A DNA stretch of 37,166 nucleotides from Nemertoderma westbladi. Taxonomy: Eukaryota; Xenacoelomorpha; Nemertodermatida; Nemertodermatidae. The stretch spans positions 1 through 37,166 of the forward strand of contig JAUCBJ010004586.1 in NCBI GenBank assembly GCA_032718475.1. The letters are read 5' to 3'. Positions within the stretch are counted from its first letter, which is position 1. Each line of letters starts with the position of its first letter. Position numbers and translations under genes: made by a program. Shown here piece after piece: positions 21,159 through 31,113 of the stretch. Under the pieces are notes generated by a model. That model worked only from the letters and a program-made list of their open reading frames with translations, did no database searches and was not told the origin of the DNA.

Positions 21159-22677
21159 ATGATTGAGTTGATAGAAGATGATCTTGGTATCAGGGAGCGA
21201 TATACTCTACCTTTACAAGCGTTTGTTGATAGCTTGATACGCGGCGACGCTGGTCCAACTACTACGGAGGACGATGGTCGTTATATCGAACCGCCAATGT
21301 CCCAGGAACAACTTACGCGTGAATTGGACTATAGAAAATTCACCGCTCGCTATACGCATCGAATGGTACGTATATGGACTTCTTAACTACTGGTCATCCT
21401 ATCGACCTACACGATACAAACGATATAGACACCGAAAGGGAAATGGTTTTATTTAAATATCATACCCAGCGGAAGCGGAACAATAAACTGAGATTCAAAC
21501 ACGAAAATTCTATTCGAAACCGACTCGAAAGTGAAGATGTTGAAGAGCCGGATAAACGCAGCGACTTCACCAAAATATCTGGAATTCTTGAGAGAAACAT
21601 ATCTCGATATTACCAGTCAACAGAATCTAGAAACTCGATATCCTCAAGGTATATATCATGACCGCATGGTAGAACTCAAACGGCTCTATTCCACTATGAT
21701 GTATCTTACCGCCGATCGACCGCTACCTGTTGTACCGGATAGCTTCGAACAGATGGAGGAATATTGTAAGCTGGAGAAAGATCACTCGCGTTTCCCCTAC
21801 AAGACGTGCGTCTTTGGTATTATTGCGATGAATGCCCTAGACCCAACCAACAAACGGAAAGACCTAAACATCCGCGGAGACGTTGCACTAAACACGGTTT
21901 TACTCGCTATACTTGCGGGAGTTTCGAGCGAAATTTGTTTGACGTATCACCTATGCTCGTTCGACTCAGACGATCCTTAAATAAACCAATGATCAGAGTT
22001 TCGGAATACTCGATCAGACCTCCTCATTCCCTAGTGAGACCTCAGACTCTTGATCCTATTAGTATGACGGATCCTCCCGAGCTGTACTCACTGTTCAAAG
22101 ATCTAGTGTTGCCTTAACAATTAATTGGTAACACTCCGGCAGTGAGCTTTAGCTAGCTGCCCATCTTACCTAGCCGTATTGGGACGCGGACACCTAATAT
22201 CGCCATTCAACCGTATAGTCGTCCCAGTTTAACGCGATACAACCCTTCATCAAGGTGGAGGAGAGCGTTGTACGAAACGAGTTAAACGCTATTCTACAAA
22301 GATCAGAAAGGAAACCTGCATTTGTTCAGATAAACGTAAGTTGTAACAGCAAGTCCAAGCGATAAACGAATTGGCTTTATCTCAGTTCGATTGGGAAATC
22401 CAGAATCTCTAAGAAGATATCGAACTTAGACAACCCTATTCTCTGCGAGAGTTTTGGACGAACGTATCCAACGACAAGCGGTGGAAAATCAGCTCGAGGA
22501 GAAGCATATCGAAATGGACGAGACACCGACCGTAACCTTAAACCTTCTGATGCAATTGTATTGAACCCTTCACCCAGGAGTTATAGCCCTCCTAGTAAAG
22601 TGGCTCGCCCCAAAGAGAAAAGGACTCTTGCTAGCCTCAAGAAACTGCGTAAACGTCGTCCGCGCAAGAAAGACTAA
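21159..22677 (+). pseudogene. Accessory ORF of the BEL/Pao element, function unknown, several frameshifts
   Basis: I do not recognise this protein. It opens with ATG at 21159 (MIELIEDDLGIRERY). It then needs frame changes near 21375, 21530 and 21880, plus others and nonsense changes after 22117, to stay coding. The best blocks are SPKYLEFLRETYLDI and YSTMMYLTADRPLPVVPDSF (21558-21760), SFERNLFDVSPMLVRLRRSL, a Glu/Gln-rich coiled-coil-like stretch around 22450-22520, and a very basic C-terminus (KKLRKRRPRKKD) ending at TAA 22675-22677. The intact form would be about 500 residues. No signal peptide, membrane segment, envelope or integrase motif is seen, so an env-like or integrase identity is not supported. 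The basic tail suggests nucleic-acid binding or nuclear targeting. It lies in the position where some LTR elements carry extra genes. Confidence 0.55.
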
Positions 22678-22745
22678 CTGTTTAGAGTATTTTTATATTT
22701 TAGAAACTGTGATTTTTTATATTTTATATAATTAAATCCCATTTT

Positions 22746-22755
22746 CTGGGAGCGG
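22746..22755 (+). promoter_or_regulatory. Purine-rich tract before the 3' LTR
   Basis: CTGGGAGCGG immediately precedes the TG of the 3' LTR. Position and G-richness fit the polypurine tract that primes plus-strand synthesis, although it contains pyrimidines. Confidence 0.6.
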
Positions 22756-23861
22756 TGTAAAAGCTTTTGGGGGATATAACTGGCCTTTTCCATTCGTAAT
22801 CCAGTTTTCCCCCATTCGCTCAAATCCTCTAAACTGTATCTTCTAGTGGCACAATCCGCCCGCTGGTTGGCTGATTTGCTGTACTTGTGTAGCCTCTTTG
22901 TTCCGTTCGATCAACCAATCAGAACAACAGTTGACCAATCACAGTGATAGATTACCTCTTTGTGTGTAAAATGTATACCACGAATCACATGATTCAGTAA
23001 TGACGTTTTTCCCAGCTTAGAACATCATCGGCTGTGGAATGTTTCTGAATTTTCCAACATTAGAACGTCTTTAATTATAAGATCACAAAACTGTTATCTT
23101 GGTTAACTTGGCACACTACCTACCTGGTCTGGCACGGTACTGCATACTACGTGCTGTAAACTCAAACTGCTTTTCACCGCATTATTTACTGCTATTTACG
23201 GTTTGTTATTAAATGTATCATTCGTTTGCATATTGTTATTTGGAGAATATTGATAAACGATCAGAAACCCCAATCTTCTTGATACACTAAGGTTAGAGAG
23301 ACCGGTTACATATAGCAATTGCGACATACATTATCGTGGTTTGTAGTGAATTCAATGCTACTTAATAGGCCCTACAAATGTCGGTTGCTGTTCTCTTTAT
23401 ACATGATTAAAATCAGTGAATATCGGCAATTCAGTGTGCAGTGGTGTGCAATAGTCTGTATGTGCTTGACCGAGTAACAAAGCATTTCCTAAAGAATGCA
23501 CCTTTTGTGATCTATAAGCCATCCCGTTGTGTATAGTGTAAGTCATAACTCTGTTTATATGGATAGAGCGCCACGTCCTAAAGGAACTGCTAATATTTCC
23601 CGAAAGTGAATAATATTTGTCAGAGATTATATATTAACGATCAATCGAATATTACGGTAGGCCTGCACCGCAATCAAATTAAAGCATCCGAATCCAGTCT
23701 CCCGGGTATATCCAGCGGGTGAATGGTCGCGCATAGACTGGCTTCGGCTAATGTTGGATTTATTTGTATCAAATACTTGTCATAGGCTAAAGTCGATTTA
23801 TAACCTAGAAGACATATAGATTTGGCGGGTTAAACTGCCAAAGGTCTTAAAAGCGCGAACA
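22756..23861 (+). repeat. 3' LTR of the BEL/Pao element (1106 bp)
   Basis: Same length and nearly the same sequence as 13022-14127. Differences seen by eye include T/C in CACAATCTGCCC, T/C in ATGTTTTTGAA, T/C in the TATAAA box, A/G and A/T near GAATATCAGC, T/C in GCGCCATGTCC, and G/A in CTGCCAGAGG. It ends GCGAACA, followed by AGGCT. Confidence 0.95.
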
Positions 23862-25750
23862 AGGCTGGTATAGGCAACATTGTCGAATGCTGCTGTAATG
23901 TCAATCTGAACGAGGTAGACTGAGTTTCCCACTTTTCTCTGATGTTCAAGGCTTTCTAGTATTGCGGCTAGTAGCAGATCAGTGCCAATCTTTGGTTGAT
24001 ATGCAAACTGAGAATCACATACAAGTCCTGGTGATGTGAGGAACTCCCGCAATAACACAGCCTCAAAGATCTTCCCAAAGATGCTCACAGTTGCAATCGG
24101 GCGATATGAAGTGCAGACTGCTGGATCCCTTCCCTTGCCTTTATGTAGGTATGTAACAATTGTCATGCCAAACAGATCAGGTGTGTCTCCAAGCCTGCGG
24201 CATGTATTTATAATATCAGCGAGTATTGGGTCGATTAGGTTATCTTCCAGAACAAGAAATAATTCAATAACAAGTGAAGTTGCATCAGGTGCCTTACCTT
24301 TTGAAAGTGTGAGGATGACTTTCCGGATGGTGACTGGGGAGATTGTTGGCAGACAAGAATAATTACATTTGTCCTTAAGGTTTTGCTGAAGTTCACTGAT
24401 GGAGGTCTCCCAATCGCTCCCTCTCATTTGTTCCTTTGCTAGTTTCTCCTGCAGGTTAGTTTGCAAATGTGCTGTTGGTATTATGTGAGATTTTGAATTG
24501 AATTTATTCCAGAACAGCTTTGGGTTATTGTGCATTAAGGAGGAGTTGCGGTCCACCACATTCGATACAGCATTGTGGGAGAGCCAATTGCGCAGCCTCT
24601 TAACAGATCGACGTGACTCTTTGAAGGCATCACCAAGAGTAGTTCCTTCCTTTTTACCTTGTTTGCACCATTGTATGTAAAGACCCTTTGTCATTTTGGA
24701 TCGTTCATACAGTTGTTTAGAACGAATTCTGATATTCTTACATTGTCTCCTTGGTTTATATATTGGCAGTGTTGAGATTGCAGCAGTTTGAATGATATTT
24801 TGGACACCTGAGGAGAATTCATTGAGTTCACTGCAGGTCCAATTGATTTGATGTTTCATGGTCTGTGCCTGTAGGCTACTGATTCCATAACTTACTTGAC
24901 TATTATACCTTGAGATATTATCCTCTGTCACCCGATCCCAGGAAAATTTAACAAGCTGTTTGACGTTCCTCTTTGAGGGCTGTGATGCACTATGTATTGG
25001 CAGGCACATGCATGCAACCACTGGTACGTGATCCGACATATTGAATACAGGGTCTTCTGCGGCTGTGGTTGTGGCTGTGTCTGTGGCTGTGGCTGTGGCT
25101 GTGGCTGTGGCTGTGGCTGTGGCTGTGGCTGTGGCTGTGGCTGTGGCTGTGGCTGTGGCTGTGGCTGTGGCTGTGGCTGTGGCTGTGGCTGTGGCTGTGG
25201 CTGTGGCTGTGGCTGTGGCTGTGGCTGTGGCTGTGGCTGTGGCTGTGGCTGTGGCTGTGGCTGTGGCTGTGGCTGTGGCTGTGGCTGTGGCTGTGGCTGT
25301 GGCTGTGGCTGTGGCTGTGGCTGTGGCTGTGGCTGTGGCTGTGGCTGTGGCTGTGGCTGTGGCTGTGGCTGTGGCTGTGGCTGTGGCTGTGGCTGTGGCT
25401 GTGGCTGTGGCTGTGGCTGTGGCTGTGGCTGTGGCTGTGGCTGTGGCTGTGGCTGTGGCTGTGGCTGTGGCTGTGGCTGTGGCTGTGGCTGTGGCTGTGG
25501 CTGTGGCTGTGGCTGTGGCTGTGGCTGTGGCTGTGGCTGTGGCTGTGGCTGTGACTGTGGCTGTGGCTGTGGCTGTGGCTGTGGCTGTGGCTGTGGCTGT
25601 GGCTGTGGCTGTGGCTGTGGCTGTGGCTGTGGCTGTGGCTGTGGCTGTGGCTGTGGCTGTGGCTGTGGCTATGGCTATGACTGTGGTTGTGGCTGTGGCT
25701 GTGGCTGTGGTAGTGGCTGTGGGGAGTGCCTCAGGTCTTAAATCAGAGTC
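23862..25750 (-). pseudogene. LINE C ORF, 5' segment (piece 1 of 3): endonuclease end, linker and start of RT
   Basis: On the minus strand the frame is open from 25750 to the LTR junction. It shows NMSDHVPV, the terminal S-D-H motif of LINE endonucleases, then a ~230-residue linker. The RT start follows: SKGKAPDATS, TIVTYLHKGKGRDP, TSYRPIATVSIFGKIFE, and VQIDITAAFDNVAYTSL, where motif A is cut by the BEL/Pao insertion. Across the element it continues as FTKLMEHINPYI at 13021. N-terminal to SDH the frame passes without a stop through the GTGGCT array, read as about 220 Thr-Ala residues; no earlier endonuclease blocks are seen. CR1/L2-like by RT motifs, clade uncertain. The copy is inactive. 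Confidence 0.8.
25061..25722. repeat. (GTGGCT)n hexanucleotide array, about 110 units
   Basis: Nearly perfect, with single substitutions near 25077, 25554 and 25670-25690, and no indel that breaks the triplet frame. On the plus strand it reads Cys-Gly, Val-Ala or Trp-Leu repeats, which are by-products. On the minus strand it reads Thr-Ala in frame with the LINE C endonuclease end. Confidence 0.98.
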
Positions 25751-25791
25751 TTACAAATTCGAACATTAACGAACAAATTCGAACGTTACTG

Positions 25792-25864
25792 TTCCACCTT
25801 GGTGTAGTGGTTGCTTTGAATTCACATCTCCAGTAGGTCGTGGGTTCGATCCTCACATGGACCA
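25792..25864 (+). other. tRNA-like sequence, probably a SINE head
   Basis: There is a good pol III A box (TGGTGTAGTGG, 25800-25810) and B box (GTTCGATCC, 25844-25852). The T arm is perfect: GTGGG-TTCGATC-CTCAC (25840-25856). The acceptor strands (about GTTCCA and TGGACC) pair only partly and the anticodon arm is poor, so this is not a working tRNA. The pattern is that of a tRNA-derived SINE head or an old tRNA pseudogene. A SINE body downstream could not be delimited. Confidence 0.65.
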
Positions 25865-27082
25865 GGGCAGTTTTCGTTCGATCAGCAATAGGCCTAACTA
25901 TACAAAATGTAGTATTATTGCCTAGTAACCAATTCGTAGCTACTGTATGGTTTTCACTTTGAGACATTTCGCCCTCTAGCGGCAGACTAGGGAACTTCAG
26001 ACAGACTACTATGTGACTCCGCAAAAAGATATAGCCTATATTGTAATAGATACCGACTGGGGGGTCAAAATTAAGTAATAATATATCGAAAAAAGTCTCA
26101 AACATCTTACCTCATGGCTCGCCCCTCAGAACTCTTAAGCAATATAGCTTTATAGTTTTTAAGGAAAACTGGTAAACGAGATTTGTTACTTACGCATATT
26201 TCGCAGACTTAAGTAATCAATTATACAGTAGGTTAGATCGTTTTGAGAGTAGGACCATTGGAAACAGCGCCCTCGAAAACCTCAGTACAAATAAAATTAA
26301 TAAAGATTAACAGGATATACCTTGTTATAATAAACCATAAATTATAATACAGTAGAACAATTAGGGATGTAAATAAAAACAAATTCAATAAATTGAAGAT
26401 AAACTGTAAATAACTTATGTATTAAAAGAGGGCCTTATTTAATTATGTGCGATCAGGCGCGCAGGCTGCTTCACAACACAATGTGAAAGAATGCAATCTA
26501 TTGCAAACCAGATGTTTATTCTAATTTCTTGGGCGATTTGACAATGGTTTACATGATAACGAGGCTGGAGGTTTAAATAATTAAAACTTTGTGGCAGCCC
26601 CACGTTGGTATACAGTATAACTCAACATAAGATTCAATGGGGTTAGTCATGCTACGTCTAATAAGAGCCCAAACAGCCACAGATTATTGAGGGATTGAAC
26701 CAGGACCAAACTGGCCCATTTTATTTTCGTGTGAGGGTAATTTATGTTTTGGGCCCCGCTCGCTTCTTTATATTTCATTCTATCATTCTATTGTACGGCA
26801 AAAATAATACAAATGTACTGTATATTGTATTGTACAGTGCCTATTGTATTGAATATTTCATCTACTGTAGTACAATCTATTCATCGCGCGTCCCTATCTG
26901 ATTGATTTATGTCAAATTAAATTGCCTTTGGCAACATTATTTGATACAAATCGATCGATTAAACAATTAATTAATTGTTTAATCGACCAATTAATTAATT
27001 GTTTAATTAATTAATGACCTACTTAACACCCAAGGTGCGAAGTGGGTCTAACTGTCGCCGAAATGGGGTAACCATTTTACTA
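25865..27082. other. Non-coding AT-rich stretch with a perfect 32-bp palindrome
   Basis: No supported gene. 26955-26986 is a perfect inverted repeat centred between 26970 and 26971 (arms TCGATTAAACAATTAA). Its right arm is partly repeated at about 26990-27013 (AATTAATTAATTGTTTAATT). Short plus-strand ORFs here look like chance. Confidence 0.6.
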
Positions 27083-27145
27083 CTGAGGTAGTTTTATAAT
27101 ATAGTCAGTTATAGTTGTGTAGGGCGGTAGTATCTCTATGTTGGT

Positions 27146-28718
27146 GTCCGTTGATATTGGCATTAAGACCAATCGTGCCAGTGGAGTAGATGGTGTTCCC
27201 CCTGAGGTCTTTAAAATACCTGAGTGTTTAAAGCTCATCTATCCCATCATAGTAGACATGTACCGAACAACAAGAGTCCCACAAGAAATGAAAACAAATA
27301 AGTTGGTGCCAGTTCCCAAGAAGGGCAACCTAACACTCTATGGTTCTTTTCGGGGAATCTCATTGATCTCGATTGCTGCAAAGCTATACAATAGGATTCT
27401 ATTAAATCGCATCAGGGATCCCATTGAGAGACTGCTCCGTGGAAATCAGAATGGGTTCCGTAAAGGTCGTGGGACCATGGAGCCCATTTTGGCACTTAGA
27501 AGGATAATTGAAGAGTTATCAAAAAAGAAAGACAGGCATCTGGCTGTTATCTTTGTTGACTTCTTCAAGGCCTTTGATTCAGTCTCTCGCTCACGTATGT
27601 TCACCATACTTTCATTATATGGGATTCCTGATGAAATTATTGCAGCAATCAGATCAGTATACGATGGTTCGACAACATTTGTGTCTACTGTTGATGGTGA
27701 CACAGAACCATTTGAAGTGTTATGGGGCGTCCTCCAAGGAGACACACTTGCACCATTCTTGTTCATTATTGTGGTTGACTATGTTCTACGCATGTCCTTA
27801 GATCATTATAATGATGATGGGGTGATGATAACTCCACCTACTGGCTCCAGAAGTCGAGGAAATCCTGCCAAGTACTTAACTGATCTAGACTTTGCTGATG
27901 ACTTAGGAGTACTCTCAGAATCATTAGAGGGAGCCCAACGGCTCCTCAGCTCATTAGAACATGCTGCTTCTAGTGTTGGTATTTTTATTAACTCCAGAAA
28001 GACCAAAATTCTGACAGTTAACTTTGAAAGTCCTCAGCAAGTCTCTGATCGGATGAGCATAAGCTCAAAGGATGGTATGCTTGAGCATGTGGACGACTTC
28101 TGTTACCTGGGATCATGGATCCGGAAGTAAGGTGAGGACCTTCGAATACGTAAGGGAAAGGCATGGGCAGCCTTGAATAGGCTTTCCAGGATTTGGAAGT
28201 CACCGAGAATTAATCGGAAACTTAAGGTCCGATTATTTAGAGCAGCAGTAGTTCCAGTACTCCTCTACGGGAGTCCATGCTGGGCTCTAACTGCTGAGGA
28301 CACCAAATCTCTGGATGGCACATTCACAAGAATGCTACGCCGGGTTCATTGTGTCAAGTACAATGCACACATCTCCAACCAGACACTATATAACATTGGA
28401 GGTGTCTCATTGGTTCCCCCAAGCTTGACACTAGAACGAAATCGCCTCCGCTTTGCAGGACATTGCTTTCGCCGTGATGATCAGCCAGTGCATAATCTTG
28501 TACTTTGGCAGCCTCATGGAGTGAATAAGCATGGTGGACAGCCCATGACTTTCTTGAGACGCATCTTAAAGGACACTGGCCTTAAAGATGCGGATGATCT
28601 AGCAAATGTCATGGGTGATAGGGAGTTGTGGCGGTGCAATTTTGTTGACAAGCCGGCACAGCGTTCTTAAAAATGCAGCTGCAATGCAGCATGCCGATCC
28701 TAGTAGTAGTCCGTTGAT
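27146..28718 (+). mobile_element. Family A LINE, 5'-truncated, 10-bp target duplication
   Basis: The element is 27156-28708 (1553 bp), flanked by GTCCGTTGAT at 27146-27155 and 28709-28718. It begins inside the RT start (RASGVDGVPPEVFK), has a complete RT, a short 3' untranslated region with GCTGC-AAT-GCAGC hairpin, and a tail TAGTAGTA. It is inserted into the inverted exon copy, so the insertion is younger than that duplication. Confidence 0.95.
27156..28670 (+). pseudogene. Family A LINE reverse transcriptase, one premature stop
   Basis: RNA-dependent DNA polymerase domain, RTE-like by motif order. Blocks seen: ASGVDGVPPEVFK, LVPVPKKGNL, FRGISLISIAAKLYNRIL, NQNGFRKGRGTMEPIL, FVDFFKAFDSVSRSRMF (motif A), VLQGDTLAPFLFI, LDFADDLGVL (motif C, FADD), GLFINSRKTK-type, YLGSWIR, the thumb, and LRFAGHCFRR near the end. 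A TCA-to-TAA change at about 28127-28129 after SWIRK is the only break compared with the 31125 copy, which is open there. The ATG listed upstream at 27138 is in flanking sequence, not the element. No endonuclease is present. Confidence 0.88.
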
Positions 28719-28929
28719 AGGCCGACCGGTTTAACGGCCATCCTAGTCTCAATGTAGCCGGTAAACTGACTGATAGCGAACCACGTGACTTCCGGTTTGA
28801 AAGTCTCCCATTCGGTTGTCGGTAAATCCTTCGCGTTACACCGGAGGTATATTCTATCGTTGGGGTTCGCTGGTGGATATGGGTGGGTTTCGTTTTTATT
28901 TCGTATTGTTAACTCGACTCTATAACACG

Positions 28930-29554
28930 GGAATGTGGATTTCAATACCAGTGACAGTATTTATATTAGCAACATTCGATATATATTTTTAATAAAGGGT
29001 TTATGTACTTCATATTATTATTGTCAACGCCCAGCACTCTACAATCGATCGATCCATACCCCATATTTTTGGGCAACTCGTAATTTTATTGTAAATTCAG
29101 ACACCTAACTTTATAAAAATATGGTCAAAGTTCAATACGTAACAAACTCGAAATATTAAATAAATATATATTAATTATTCATTCTTTATTTGGGATGGAT
29201 AAATTTATATCCATTGCATCGATTTGATTTCTATATTAATTATGTGCATTGTCGTGTTTTGTATTGCCTTGTCTAACTGCCTAGCCTCCTTTATTTGGGA
29301 TGGATCTATTTATTATTAATTATTTTATTTTTATGCATTACTAATAATTAGAATTTTGATAAACATACTGTATATTTTATGAACTTCGAACTTAACAGTT
29401 TTAATCGCCGGAAGTCTTGTTTATAATAATTTCGGAATGGATATTTTCCGATGTACTTTTAATTATTATGTGGCTCTGTGCAATAAACATATATATCTCT
29501 CTTGAGATTTTTAATATTGGCGCTAAAGCGCTAAAGCGCACTGAAACAACAACA
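28930..29554. other. AT-rich non-coding stretch
   Basis: No gene seen. A direct repeat CTTTATTTGGGATGGAT occurs near 29184 and 29288. GCGCTAAAGCGCTAAAGCGC lies at about 29520-29540, just before the family B fragment. Confidence 0.5.
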
Positions 29555-29731
29555 AACTCATGGAAAGCGTAGTCGTGGACGACCGGTCATAACATATATA
29601 GATCAACTTGAAAGGGATACTGAACTTGGGAGAAACGAAATTGCGACAACTATGGAGAATCGGGAAGCCTGGAAGGATCTCATTTCCACTGTCCGAGTTC
29701 GCTCGACCTAATAGTAGTAGTAGTAGTAGTA
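29555..29731 (+). mobile_element. Family B LINE 3' tail fragment
   Basis: Matches the reverse complement of 34964-35110: the last ORF codons (RDTELGRNEIATTMENREAW and following to the stop after VRST) and a (TAG)7 tail. It is almost identical to the longer minus-strand copy. No clear target duplication was seen. Confidence 0.88.
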
Positions 29732-30192
29732 GCCACCGCCATCGCCACCAGGAGCCTTAGCGCAATAGTGAGTGTATAGGGAGTTATTGTAGGTAAATCC
29801 TGTCATCCCAAAATGATACCCGTATACCTAATTATGATGGAAGTCCTACAACCACTTAATTGGAGGCCACATATTAATATTAAGATAAACTATATGGGAG
29901 TTAATAGGTAAAGCCTTGGAGTGTAATAAGTGCAACCCTATGGGTTGCTAGGTAACTAGCGTAACAACTCCGGAGTTATAATTATTATTGTTGGCGCAAA
30001 CTTGGGATGGGATTAGCACTGAATAAATTACTGAACTATCTTTGTATAAAATAACTTGAGAAGTTGTAGATTAATTTTTAAATCCCTAAATAACTTAATA
30101 GAAAGATTAATTTATATAATCGGGTCACAATTATTATGAAGAACAATGATATTACCGTAATTTATTTCACTCTTTAAACATATGCACACATA
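29732..30192. promoter_or_regulatory. Upstream region of the 30193 exon
   Basis: Non-coding, AT-rich. GTTGCTAGGTAAC at about 29943-29955 resembles an RFX X-box half-palindrome, about 240 bp upstream of the ATG. No clear TATA box assignment. Confidence 0.3.
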
Positions 30193-30588
30193 ATGTTATT
30201 GCCGATGTCTTATAAACAATTTTGGTTATTTCGTGTTTTATTCGCACTTTTTATACTGTTAGACATAACTGCGTGTTATAGAGTCGAGTTAACAATACGA
30301 AATAAAAACGAAACCCACCCATATCCACCAGCGAACCCCAACGATAGAATATACCTCCGGTGTAACGCGAAGGATTTACCGACAACCGAATGGGAGACTT
30401 TCAAACCGGAAGTCACGTGGTTCGCTATCAGTCAGTTTACCGGCTACATTGAGACTAGGATGGCCGTTAAACCGGTCGGCCTATCAACGGACACCAACAT
30501 AGAGATACTACCGCCCTACACAACTATAACTGACTATATTATAAAACTACCTCAGAACGCATTCGAGGTTGTAATTGAACGTTTCACT
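30193..30588 (+). CDS. First exon of a secreted or membrane protein (signal peptide + Ig-like segment)
   Basis: 132 codons from ATG 30193 to a consensus donor CACT|GTAAGT (GT at 30589-30590), phase 0. Translation past it soon stops at 30690, which supports an exon end. A second ATG at 30205 gives a tidier signal peptide (MSYKQFWLFRVLFALFILL, cleavage expected after DITA). The mature part CYRVELTIRNKNE..., with RIYLRC and EVTWF blocks, has the Cys...Trp spacing of an Ig-like fold, but the second Cys is not seen in this exon, so the assignment is tentative. No further exon is recognisable in the window. 284 bp of it (30272-30555) is duplicated in inverted orientation at 27083-28929. I do not recognise the gene. 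Confidence 0.6.
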
Positions 30589-30904
30589 GTAAGTTTCACT
30601 TTCACTTTGTTAAGGTCACTGCACTGTTGTTATCTTCCAATCCTGTTTAGAGCTGTGATGGAGACACCACCTGGACTGATTTCACAATAGTGATTGGTCT
30701 GGCATGTTCAATTTTTTGGTTAAGACTGTATAAAATTCGCACTGTTCGTGTTCCTAGGCAAGACACTTTAAACGTCAGTGCTTAATTAGATATCAGGTTA
30801 TCATGGGTATTTAGACACACATGAGACCATGTTCTATGCTGTAACGAAAGTAGAGTAACGAAAGACTATGGAGTAACGAAAAACGTTCAACCGTGGGAGT
30901 TAAT
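30589..30904 (+). other. Probable intron start, no features
   Basis: Follows the GTAAGT donor. No ORF of interest. It contains the insertion site of the nested family A LINEs. Confidence 0.4.
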
Positions 30905-31113
30905 GTGGCGCCATAACATTGGAGGTGCCTCATTGGTTCCCCCAAGCTTGACACTAGAACAAAGCCACCTCCGCTTTGCGGGACATTGCTTTCGCCGTGA
31001 GGACCAGCCAGTGCATAATATTGTGCTTTGGCAGCCTCATGGAGTGAATAAGCATGGTGGACAGCCCATGACTTTCTTGAGACGGATCTTAAAGGACACT
31101 GGCCTTGAAGATG

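Larger units (their letters stand above)
13017..23866 (+). mobile_element. BEL/Pao-like LTR retrotransposon, non-autonomous, AGGCT target duplication
   Basis: The element proper is 13022-23861 (10,840 bp, including a later 176-bp LINE-tail insertion and its duplication). Two LTRs of identical length, TG...CA ends and AGGCT at 13017-13021 and 23862-23866 define it exactly. Internal order: a 3-kb leader, a gag-protease ORF, 1.6 kb of non-coding DNA with a duplicated hairpin/AATAAA block, a decayed accessory ORF, then a purine-rich tract. Reverse transcriptase, most of RNase H and integrase are absent. BEL/Pao is inferred from the DUF1759-like Gag start, the CCHC region and the Pao-type aspartic protease. 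It sits inside LINE C, whose RT ORF it splits. Confidence 0.92.
27083..28929 (-). pseudogene. Inverted duplicate of the 30193-30588 exon, split by a family A LINE
   Basis: Pieces 28929-28719 and 27155-27083 (211 + 73 = 284 bp) together equal the reverse complement of 30272-30555, base for base as far as I can check, with sharp ends. Encoded residues run from CYRVELTIRNKNE to IIKLPQ. The copy lacks the signal peptide codons and the last 33 bp of the exon with its donor, and is interrupted by 27156-28708. Three in-frame codons of unrelated sequence precede it. It is a partial gene duplicate without evidence of function. Confidence 0.9.

Noticed and set aside
21159-22677. Integrase or envelope gene of the LTR element
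   Set aside because: No HHCC or D-D-E pattern, signal peptide, cysteine-rich ectodomain or membrane segment is visible, so I kept it as unknown.
25041-25769. Long plus-strand ORFs of Cys-Gly, Val-Ala or Trp-Leu repeats
   Set aside because: They are translations of the GTGGCT array in each frame. Any open triplet-compatible repeat gives these, and nothing supports expression.
25792-25864. Functional tRNA gene
   Set aside because: A and B boxes and the T arm are good, but the acceptor and anticodon arms do not pair properly.
27446-28203. Antisense ORFs across the family A LINE (also at 10557-10954, 31822-32382)
   Set aside because: They recur at the same place in each copy because they are shadows of the conserved RT reading frame.
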